From Leucobacter chromiiresistens (GTDB taxonomy: Bacteria > Actinomycetota > Actinomycetes > Actinomycetales > Microbacteriaceae): a stretch of DNA of 52,878 nt. Of the stretch, positions 32,936 through 39,863 are shown in pieces. Numbering within the stretch: the first letter of the stretch is position 1; each line of letters starts with the position of its first letter. Position numbers and translations under genes: made by a program. The DNA lies in contig NZ_LDRK01000011.1 in NCBI RefSeq assembly GCF_001477055.1, positions 1-52,878 on the forward strand. The letters run 5' to 3'. The notes beneath the pieces were generated by a model. It did not search any database. It was given only the letters and a program-made list of their open reading frames with translations, and was not told where the DNA came from.

Positions 32936-34018
32936 CTACCGCTCGTCGGAGGCGCGCGGCTCCGCCGACGGCGCGTCCGCCGAGCGGGCGTCGGCGATGT
33001 CCTCGCCGGGCTCCGCCGCACGATCCCGGCGCTCCTCGAGCCGCTCGGCCGCCTTGCGGTCGCCGCGCGTCTTGCGGAGGCTCAGCACCGTCGCGACGGC
33101 GATCGTGGCGCCGATGAACGTCAGCGAGAACCAGATCGGAATCTCGGGCACCCAGAGGAGCGGCTCGCCGCCGTTGATGAACGGGAGTTCGTTGACGTGC
33201 AGTGCGTGGAAGACGAGCTTCACGCCGATGAACGCGAGGATCACCGCGAGGCCCTGCGAGAGGTAGACGAGACGCTCGAGCAGGCCGCCGATCAGGAAGA
33301 AGAGCTGGCGGAGCCCCATGAGGGCGAACGCGTTCGCGGTGAAGACGATGTACGCCTCGTTCGTGAGACCGTAGATCGCGGGGATCGAGTCGACGGCGAA
33401 GATGAGGTCGATGAAGCCGATCGCCACGATCGTCAGGAACATCGGCGTGAAGAAGCGCTTGCCGTCGAGCTTCGCGGTGAGCTTGTCCTCGTGGTAGTCG
33501 TCGGTCACGGGGATCACGCGGCGCACGAACTGCATGAACCGGCCGTTCGCGGGATCGGCATCGTGGTTCGCGAATGCCTGGCGGTAGGCGAGGAAGAGGA
33601 GGAGCGCGCCGAACCCGTAGAAGGCCCAGCTCAGATTCTCGATGAGGGCGGCGCCGATCGCGATGAATGCGCCGCGCAGGATCAGGGCGATGATGATGCC
33701 GATCATCAGCACCTTCTGCTGGTACTTCTTCGGCACGGCGAAGGCGCTCATCACCAGCAGGAAGACGAAGAGGTTGTCGATCGACAGCGCCTTCTCCGTC
33801 AGGTAGCCCGCGAAGTACTCGCCGCCGAAGTTCCAGCCCGACGTGAAGCCGATGCCGACGCCGAACAGCAGCGCCAGCCCGATGTAGAACGCCGACCAGC
33901 GGGCCGACTCCCCGATGGTGGGCTCGTGCGGTTTGCGCACGTGGGCGAAGAACTCGTAGACGAAGAACGCGATCGTGACGAGGATCGTGATGATCCAGAC
34001 CAGCGGCGTGATCTGCAT
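32936..34018 (-). CDS. TerC-family membrane protein (likely Mn2+ exporter)
   Basis: A 360-aa membrane protein with about nine helices. TerC hallmarks are EKALSIDNLFVFLLV and a second copy IGFIDLIFAVDSIPAI; their acidic residues form the metal site, and the NAFALMGLRQLFFLI block follows. The C-terminal 55 residues are a charged Arg/Glu/Ala cytoplasmic tail. ATG at 34018 has TAGGAG 5-6 nt upstream. TerC proteins such as Alx and MeeF/MeeY are linked to manganese export. The upstream RNA element supports that role better than tellurite resistance. Confidence 0.92.
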   Translation of the reverse strand: MQITPLVWIITILVTIAFFVYEFFAHVRKPHEPTIGESARWSAFYIGLALLFGVGIGFTSGWNFGGEYFAGYLTEKALSIDNLFVFLLVMSAFAVPKKYQQKVLMIGIIIALILRGAFIAIGAALIENLSWAFYGFGALLLFLAYRQAFANHDADPANGRFMQFVRRVIPVTDDYHEDKLTAKLDGKRFFTPMFLTIVAIGFIDLIFAVDSIPAIYGLTNEAYIVFTANAFALMGLRQLFFLIGGLLERLVYLSQGLAVILAFIGVKLVFHALHVNELPFINGGEPLLWVPEIPIWFSLTFIGATIAVATVLSLRKTRGDRKAAERLEERRDRAAEPGEDIADARSADAPSAEPRASDER

Positions 34019-34029
34019 GGGGGCTCCTA

Positions 34030-34173
34030 GGGTCGTTGGAAGACACCAAGGTCTCTTCCACCTCGATCGAGACACGGATGCCGCGATCGAGGCCAATAGC
34101 CCGAAGTACATCGATGCACTCGTATTGACGGGACTACTGCGAACGGGAATACTCCCCCTGCAGCGATCACCTT
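34030..34173 (-). promoter_or_regulatory. Probable yybP-ykoY (Mn2+) riboswitch ahead of terC
   Basis: On the minus strand a -10-like TAAGGT (34168-34173) is followed by GGGGGAGTATTCCC (34145-34158), matching the conserved GGGGAGTA loop. Variable hairpins follow, then GGAAGAGACCTTGGTGTCTTCC (34038-34059) containing the second conserved GAGACC loop sequence and forming a near-perfect hairpin just before the ribosome binding site. Order, spacing and TerC association fit the family; the fold was not computed. Confidence 0.6.
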
Positions 34174-34254
34174 ACCGAATGCACGGCGAGAATGCACCGA
34201 GAATCGCCGCGGCCCGCTGCACGTTCCGAGCCGTCGTCGCTGCGAGCAGCGCGC

Positions 34255-35877
34255 TCAGGCGCGGCGACCGCGCCACCGACCGATGCCGATCGCGACGAGC
34301 AGCCCGATCGGCGCGACCGCGACGAAGCCCCACGCCGGTGCGTGCAGTGCGAGCGGCGCGATCGCTCCCGCGAGCGCCACGAGCAGCACGCCGTCGACCG
34401 CCCAGAGCAGCCGCACCGCTCCGCTCAGGTCGCCCGCCGGGGTCGGGATGGAAGCGAGCAGCCGGAGCGGCATCGGGCCCTTGAGCGCCGCATTCGCCCG
34501 CGCGATCAGCGCCGCGACTCCGATCGCCGCAGCGCCGAGCACGGGCGCGAGCGGCCCGACCCCGGCCACGACCGAGAACGTCAGCGCGGCGGCGCCCATG
34601 AGCACGAGCACCGCCGACAGCGGGAACGCGCTGTGCAGCAGCAGCAGATGCGCGTCGTCGACCCCGTAGAGCGGCAGATCTGCGGCGATTGCGGCGGCGT
34701 GCCGCAGGCCGTCGGTGAACGGGCCGAGCGCGGCGAACGCGAGCACCGCCCCGCCGGCCCCGAGCACGCCGATCGCCGCTCCCGGTGCCGGGGCGACGCT
34801 CGCGAGCGCCACCAGCGGGCCCGCGACCGCAACGCCGATCGCGCCGCCGACGAGGCGCGCGGGCGCACGGGCCGCGCCCACCGCGTCGCGCACGAGGAAC
34901 ACGCGCACCAGGCCCGCGGCAGCTGCGCCGCCCGCGCGGTCGCGCACCGCACGCACGCGCCGCAGCGCCGAGGGACGCGGCACGTAGCCGGCCAGCGCAC
35001 TGCTGAAATCCATGCCGAAGGCGTGCACCGCCGACGACTCCCAGCGCGCCGCCTGCCCCTCGAGCACCGCCGTCTCCAGGCGGGCGAGCAGCGCCGGCGC
35101 GGCCGGGAGGAGCGCGAGCGCGAACGCGGCGAGGGCGGCGCCGGGCGTCGTCCACCCGGGTCCCGCATCCGGCGCCGTCGCGAGCCGCGCTGCAGCGGCC
35201 CAGGCATCCGCGATCCACCCCCACGGGGTGACACGGGCGATCTCGGGCAGCGCCTCCGTCACGCCGACGAGGATCGCGATGCCGGCGGCGATCGGACCCG
35301 CCGCCCGCGGCGCTGCCTGACCCGCGAGCCACGCGATCGCCGCGATCGCCCCCGCGCACGCGCCGACGCCTGCGCCGCCGGCCGCTCCGGTGAGCGCCGC
35401 GAGCAGCTCCGCGCCCATCGAATCGAGCCCGGCCAGCCCCGTCCCGGGCACCGCATGGCGCACGAGCAGCGCCCCGAAGCACGCTCCCGCCGCGGCCGTC
35501 ACCGCGACGAGCGACCACCCCGATCGCACGACGGCCCCTCCGAACGCGGCCGCGCGCGAGTGGGCGCTCCGCGCGAGCACCGACGCGAGCGTGGGAGGGC
35601 GCAGCGCCGGCCCGCGCACCCGGCCCACGAGGAGAGCGCCGATCCAGACCGCCGCAGCGCAGATGCCCGCGATCCTCGGTGCCGCTGCACCGGTCAGCGC
35701 CTGCACCACCTCGGGGTCCGATCCTGCCAGCCACAGCGCCCGCGCCGCGGGTGCGACGCAGACGAGCATCAGCATGGCGCCGAGGTAGGTCGCGTAACGG
35801 CGATCCGCGCCTCCGCCAGCCGCCGCACGCCGACCGCGCCACAGCGCGAGAGCCTCCGCGGCGGCTCCGCGCCTCAC
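34255..35877 (-). CDS. Large polytopic membrane protein, ABC exporter permease-like
   Basis: A 540-aa protein with about 12 hydrophobic segments, extremely Ala/Gly/Leu-rich, with short basic loops (LRRVRAVRDRAGG). There is no recognisable ABC-2 signature that I can name. The GTG at 35877 forms a GTGA overlap with the preceding ATPase gene, so it is almost certainly the membrane subunit of that transporter. A frame continuing upstream to 36618 is a shadow of the ATPase. Substrate unknown. Codon use matches its neighbours. Confidence 0.72.
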   Translation of the reverse strand: MRRGAAAEALALWRGRRAAAGGGADRRYATYLGAMLMLVCVAPAARALWLAGSDPEVVQALTGAAAPRIAGICAAAVWIGALLVGRVRGPALRPPTLASVLARSAHSRAAAFGGAVVRSGWSLVAVTAAAGACFGALLVRHAVPGTGLAGLDSMGAELLAALTGAAGGAGVGACAGAIAAIAWLAGQAAPRAAGPIAAGIAILVGVTEALPEIARVTPWGWIADAWAAAARLATAPDAGPGWTTPGAALAAFALALLPAAPALLARLETAVLEGQAARWESSAVHAFGMDFSSALAGYVPRPSALRRVRAVRDRAGGAAAAGLVRVFLVRDAVGAARAPARLVGGAIGVAVAGPLVALASVAPAPGAAIGVLGAGGAVLAFAALGPFTDGLRHAAAIAADLPLYGVDDAHLLLLHSAFPLSAVLVLMGAAALTFSVVAGVGPLAPVLGAAAIGVAALIARANAALKGPMPLRLLASIPTPAGDLSGAVRLLWAVDGVLLVALAGAIAPLALHAPAWGFVAVAPIGLLVAIGIGRWRGRRA

Positions 35878-36509
35878 GCCGCGCCCCGCAGCCACAGCGT
35901 GCGGCCCCCGATCCCAGCTTCCAGCGCGTCGCTGTGCGTCGTGACGACCACCGCCGCTCCGGCCGCTCGGCGACGTTCCACCGCGTCGATCACCGTCCCG
36001 ATGCGGTCCGCGTCCAGACGCTGCTCGGGCTCGTCGAGCAGCAGCACCTCGCAGGGGCGTGCGAGCAGCAGTGCGAGGCCGAAGAGCTGCGTCTGCCCCG
36101 ACGAGAGCTCGTGGGGGAAGCGCGCGGCGAGCGCTGCGAGCCCCAACTCGTCGAGCACCTCGTCCGCGATCCGCTCGGACCCCGACTCGCCCCGCGCCGA
36201 CGACCACGTCACCGCGACGAGCCGCACATGGTCGCGCACGGTGAGGTCGGCGGCCATCGGCGGGAGCCCGATCATCGCCGCCACGAGACGCCGCACGCGC
36301 CGATCGCGCGCATGCGGCGCGAGCCCACCGATGCTGACCCGGCCGCCCGACGGCACCCGCATGCCGGCGAGCACGCGCAGCAGCGTCGACTTGCCCGCTC
36401 CGTTCGCGCCGCGCACCACCACCGCTTCGCCGGCGCGCACCTCGAACGAGGTGGTCGGGAGCAGTGTCGCGTCGTGCTCGCGCACCTCGGCATCCGCAAC
36501 GACGATCAT
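35874..36509 (-). CDS. ABC transporter ATP-binding protein
   Basis: A compact 211-aa nucleotide-binding subunit. Walker A is GANGAGKS (about residues 36-43), the Q-loop position lacks a clear Gln (AAMIGLPPMA), the signature is the variant LSSGQTQ, Walker B is VLLLDEPEQRLD, and the switch His is in VTTHSD. The missing Q-loop Gln and the Ser-Gly-Gln-Thr signature are departures seen in CcmA-like and export ATPases. Its stop overlaps the permease start. ATG at 36509 follows GGGAG closely. Confidence 0.82.
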   Translation of the reverse strand: MIVVADAEVREHDATLLPTTSFEVRAGEAVVVRGANGAGKSTLLRVLAGMRVPSGGRVSIGGLAPHARDRRVRRLVAAMIGLPPMAADLTVRDHVRLVAVTWSSARGESGSERIADEVLDELGLAALAARFPHELSSGQTQLFGLALLLARPCEVLLLDEPEQRLDADRIGTVIDAVERRRAAGAAVVVTTHSDALEAGIGGRTLWLRGAA

Positions 36510-36568
36510 GCTCCCATCCTCGCAGAGTCGCCCGCCGCGCGGCGCCCGGCGGGCGCGCGAGCCCGCCG

Positions 36569-37540
36569 CTACGCCCCCGCTGCGGAGAAGTCGCGCACCG
36601 GCTCCGCACCGCGGCCATCGAGCGCGTCGATGTAGCGCAGCACGATCCCTTCGCGGAGCGCCCACGGGGAGATCGTCAGCGTGTCGACCTCGAACACCTT
36701 CATCGCGGTGCGCAGCACGACCGCGCCCGCCATAATCTGGTACCCGCGCTCCGGCGTGATGCCGGGCAGGTACTCGCGCACCGCGCCGGGCATCTCGCGC
36801 AGCGACGGCTCCCACTCGCGCAGGCCCACGTAGTGGAGCTGCGCGAGGTCGCCCGTCACGGGATCCGACGGTCCGCCCACGAGGCGCGCCAGCGAGCGGA
36901 TCGTCTTCGACGTTCCCACCACGCGCTTCGGGCGGGGCCGGTCGGCGAACAGCTCCGAGCGCACACGCGAGAACTCGGCGCGAGCGTGAGCGCGCAGGCG
37001 CGATACCGCTTCGCGCGACGGCGGATCCTCAGCCAGGTAGTTGATCGTCGACCTCCCGGCCCCCAGGGGCAGCGACACCTGCACATCGGGGTACTCATCA
37101 GCGCCCTGAGCGATCTCGAACGAGCCGCCCCCGATGTCGAAGAGCAGGATCTCCCCCGCCGACCAGCCCAGCCAGCGCCGCACGGCGAGCATCGTGATCC
37201 TCGCCTCGTCCTCACCCGACAGCACCTGCAGCACGATGCCCGTCTCGCGCGTCACGCGCTCCAGCACCGCCTCGCCGTTCGCCGCTTCGCGGATCGCGCT
37301 CGTCGCCGTCGAGATCAGGTCGTCGACGCCGATCTCGCGGGCGGTCTCCGCGCACTCCCGGATCGCCTCCACGATGCGGGCCACGCCCTCCTCGACGATC
37401 GCGCCGTCGTCGTCGAGATACCGCATGAGCCGCAGCACCGACCGCTGCGAGTGGAACGGCACCGGGCTCGCGCCCGGGTGCGCATCGACGACGAGCAGGT
37501 GAACGGTGTTTGATCCGACGTCGATCACTCCAAGACGCAT
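36569..37540 (-). CDS. Ppx/GppA family exopolyphosphatase
   Basis: A 323-aa ASKHA-fold phosphatase acting on polyphosphate or pppGpp. The phosphate-1 loop LGVIDVGSNTVHLLV is at residues 3-17, the catalytic Glu lies in the SGEDEAR segment, and phosphate-2 is LLFDIGGGSFEIA (about 133-145). The short single-module form (no C-terminal HD domain) is the one Actinobacteria use as an exopolyphosphatase. TAGACT lies exactly 6 nt before the ATG with no ribosome binding site, suggesting a leaderless transcript. Confidence 0.92.
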   Translation of the reverse strand: MRLGVIDVGSNTVHLLVVDAHPGASPVPFHSQRSVLRLMRYLDDDGAIVEEGVARIVEAIRECAETAREIGVDDLISTATSAIREAANGEAVLERVTRETGIVLQVLSGEDEARITMLAVRRWLGWSAGEILLFDIGGGSFEIAQGADEYPDVQVSLPLGAGRSTINYLAEDPPSREAVSRLRAHARAEFSRVRSELFADRPRPKRVVGTSKTIRSLARLVGGPSDPVTGDLAQLHYVGLREWEPSLREMPGAVREYLPGITPERGYQIMAGAVVLRTAMKVFEVDTLTISPWALREGIVLRYIDALDGRGAEPVRDFSAAGA

Positions 37541-37546
37541 GGGCCG

Positions 37547-37552
37547 AGTCTA
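37547..37552 (-). promoter_or_regulatory. -10 box 6 nt before the Ppx/GppA start (leaderless pattern)
   Basis: Minus-strand TAGACT, then CGGCCC, then ATG at 37540. Confidence 0.4.
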
Positions 37553-37562
37553 CTGGGGATCC

Positions 37563-37769
37563 TCAGTCGCTCGCCTCGGGGTAGATGCTGCGCGTCTCCG
37601 TTCTCCGATTGCGCCCGCTGCCCTTGCGGCCGAACCTGATGACCGGAACGAGCTTCGAGACGCCGAGCACCACGTAGATGAGCGTATTGATCGCGACCAC
37701 CGTCGCGAAGACGCCGAACCACTCCGACGAGAGGATCTCCTCCGGAAACAACAGCCCCGTGCGATGCAT
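37563..37769 (-). CDS. Small membrane protein coupled to GT2 (PgaD/IcaD-like position)
   Basis: A 68-aa protein with one hydrophobic segment (about residues 16-37, WFGVFATVVAINTLIYVVLGV) and a basic tail (RFGRKGSGRNRR). The ATG at 37769 shares one base with the stop of the GT2 gene (TGATG), so translation is coupled. Small membrane partners of this kind accompany processive GT2 synthases (IcaD with IcaA, PgaD with PgaC). Sequence homology to them is not evident; the role is inferred from position. Confidence 0.6.
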   Translation of the reverse strand: MHRTGLLFPEEILSSEWFGVFATVVAINTLIYVVLGVSKLVPVIRFGRKGSGRNRRTETRSIYPEASD

Positions 37770-39217
37770 CAGCGCGCCTCCTGCTCAATGGCGCTCGTCG
37801 AGCGCTCCGAACGATGCTCCACGTGCTTCCAGGTCGGCACGCGCCCGAGCGAGATCTCGAAGACGCCCTTCAGGAACGCGAGGTTCAGGAAGCAGTCGTA
37901 CACGAGCTCGGGGAAGACGAGCACCGCGAGCGCTCGCGCCCGCCACCCGCCCCGCCACACCGTGACGACGCGCTCCACGGCGAAGACCAGTCCGATTCCC
38001 AACCAGAACGGGAACCACACCCAGGTGTCCATCGCGGCGATCATCAGGAACATCAGGGCGAAGTACGCGAACAGCGCGAACACTCCGTACCCGATCGCGA
38101 TCTGCTGCGCCCAGTACCGGACGGTCTGCGGCGTCACCCCGTACGCGCCGAGGTTCTCGAGCGCGCCGCGCTGCCACCGCAGACGCTGCGCCCAGAGCAT
38201 GCGCCAGGTCGGCATGAGCTCCGTCGTCACCTGGCACTCCCGCGGCGACACCATGAGGCCGCCGAGCGACTTGATGGCGATCGTCAGCTCGTTGTCCTCG
38301 GTGAGCGCGAACGTGTCGTACACCTCGCCCAGATTGCCGGGGATCGACGACCCGCGAGCGTTCGCGACCTCCCGCAGCGCGACCGACCGGAACACCGTGC
38401 CCGTGCCGGTGAGCACGAACACTCGCCCCTCGCGCCGCTCGATCTCCCGCTGATAGCGGAAGTACTCGTTGCGCTGGAACTGACCGAGCACCCCGTGCCC
38501 GGCCTCGCCCCGGAAGAGGCCGCCCACCGCCATGAGCGCCCGGTCGGCGGTGAAGCGCTGCACCGCCGTCGCGAGGAACCCGGGGCTCAGCTGCGTGTCC
38601 GCGTCCATGACCAGGACCGTGTCGTTGTCGCCCATGTGCGGCAGCTCCCGCGCGAGCACCTGGTTGAGCGCGCCGCCCTTCTTGTGGGTGTTCCCCTGCG
38701 TCTCGAACACCTCCGCACCGGAGCGCCGCGCGACGCCGACCGTGTCGTCGGTGCAGTTGTCTGCCACGACGATCACCCGATCCGGCACCCGCTCCTGCAG
38801 ACGCAGCGAGGCGAGTGTCGCCGGGAGCGACGCCTCCTCGTTGTGGGCGGGGATCAGCACGGTCACCGTGATCTCTCCCGCGAAGACGCCGCGCGAACGC
38901 GCCATGATCGCCTTCGGCGCGAGCGAGCGCTTCACCACCTCGAGCGGGGTGCGCCGATAGCGCCGCGACACGGTGCGCTCGGTGATCACGACGATCAGCA
39001 CGAAGGCGATCGCCGTCGCGAGCGCGATCCCCAGCACTCTCGGGGGCGGCAGCTCGGCGTTGTACATCACCGTCCAGGCACCCGCCAGCGTCAGCCGCTC
39101 GGGCTGCCAGATGGACTCGGGGTGGGACAGATCGACCCCCCACACGAGCACTGCCACCGCGGCCAACACGACCAGAATCACGAGCAATCCCACGAACCGC
39201 TGGAAGAACTCCCGCAC
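37769..39217 (-). CDS. Processive GT2 glycosyltransferase (poly-GlcNAc/hyaluronan-synthase-like)
   Basis: A 482-aa membrane GT2 enzyme. Two N-terminal helices (about residues 8-28 and 62-80) precede the catalytic domain (about 115-350). Its processive signature is complete: Asp153 in VVADNCTDD, DAD at 205-207, TED at 306-308 with the catalytic Asp, and QRLRW at 344-348. Two or three C-terminal helices would form the translocation channel. GTG at 39217 has GGAGGGGG 5-9 nt upstream. Length and layout fit IcaA/PgaC-type synthases, though the sugar cannot be assigned. Confidence 0.9.
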   Translation of the reverse strand: MREFFQRFVGLLVILVVLAAVAVLVWGVDLSHPESIWQPERLTLAGAWTVMYNAELPPPRVLGIALATAIAFVLIVVITERTVSRRYRRTPLEVVKRSLAPKAIMARSRGVFAGEITVTVLIPAHNEEASLPATLASLRLQERVPDRVIVVADNCTDDTVGVARRSGAEVFETQGNTHKKGGALNQVLARELPHMGDNDTVLVMDADTQLSPGFLATAVQRFTADRALMAVGGLFRGEAGHGVLGQFQRNEYFRYQREIERREGRVFVLTGTGTVFRSVALREVANARGSSIPGNLGEVYDTFALTEDNELTIAIKSLGGLMVSPRECQVTTELMPTWRMLWAQRLRWQRGALENLGAYGVTPQTVRYWAQQIAIGYGVFALFAYFALMFLMIAAMDTWVWFPFWLGIGLVFAVERVVTVWRGGWRARALAVLVFPELVYDCFLNLAFLKGVFEISLGRVPTWKHVEHRSERSTSAIEQEAR

Positions 39218-39349
39218 GACGACCCCCTCCGCCTCTGCGCGGCGGCCGTACCCCACAGCCGCCGCATCGCGTCTCCAGTTGTCGCACCAGTCTAGGGCAG
39301 AGCGCAGGGGCGGCGCGCGTGGCCCCGGGCTCAGGGGATGTCGGATCAG

Positions 39350-39377
39350 CCGTACCGCGCCGCGGCACGGTTACCCT
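39350..39377 (+). promoter_or_regulatory. gntR promoter with overlapping palindrome
   Basis: -10 TACCCT (39372-39377) lies 6 nt before the GTG at 39384. A 21-bp palindrome CCGTACCGCG-C-CGCGGCACGG with one mismatch (39350-39370) ends 1 bp before the -10, filling the spacer. It is a natural operator for autoregulation, and may also affect the divergent GT2 gene. Confidence 0.45.
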
Positions 39378-39383
39378 GAGGGT

Positions 39384-39767
39384 GTGAGCGACGCAACCGA
39401 ACTCTTCACGATCGATGCCGCCTCGTCGGAGCCGCCGTATCGTCAACTGCACGATGCCGCCGTGCGGGCCGTCGCGGACGGGCGCCTCTCCCCGGGCGCG
39501 AAGCTGCCGACCGTGCGGGGGCTCGCAGCGCACCTCGGAATCGCGGCGAACACGGTCGCTTCGGCGTATCGCGCGCTCGAGGCGGACGGCGTGATCGAGG
39601 GGCGCGGGCGCTCGGGCACCTTCGTGTCGCTCGGCGAGGATCCCCTCGACGCGGCCGCCCGGGGCATCGCCCTCGAGGCGGCCGAACGGCTGCGATCGCT
39701 CGGCGTGACGGGCGCCCGCGCCGAGCGGCTGCTCACCGAGGCCGTGCGGGGCGCCGACGCGGGGTGA
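39384..39767 (+). CDS. GntR-family transcriptional regulator (YtrA-like short type)
   Basis: A 127-aa regulator. The winged helix (about residues 15-80) carries the GntR hallmarks PPYRQLHDAAVRAVADGRL, LPTVRGLAAHLGIAANTVASAYRALEADGVIEGRGRSGTFV. Only a short helical tail follows, as in the YtrA subfamily, which usually regulates membrane transport or envelope genes. It lies between the two GT2 genes and is divergent from the first one, so control of the polysaccharide locus is a reasonable guess. Confidence 0.88.
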   Translation: MSDATELFTIDAASSEPPYRQLHDAAVRAVADGRLSPGAKLPTVRGLAAHLGIAANTVASAYRALEADGVIEGRGRSGTFVSLGEDPLDAAARGIALEAAERLRSLGVTGARAERLLTEAVRGADAG

Positions 39768-39835
39768 TTCTCCCGGGCTCGCGCGCTCCGAGCGCTCCGT
39801 GCGCTCGCGGATCCTTGCGCTCCCGGGCACCCGCG

Positions 39836-39861
39836 GCCCCCGGCGCACGAGCCCCGGGGGC
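39836..39861. terminator. Hairpin between gntR and the large GT2 gene
   Basis: 8-bp stem GCCCCCGG / CCGGGGGC (39836-39843 with 39854-39861) in the convergent gap. No T-run is present. Confidence 0.4.
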
Positions 39862-39863
39862 GC

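Noticed and set aside
32936-34018. Tellurite resistance protein as the role of the TerC homologue
   Set aside because: No other ter genes are present, and the probable Mn2+ riboswitch favours metal (Mn) homeostasis.
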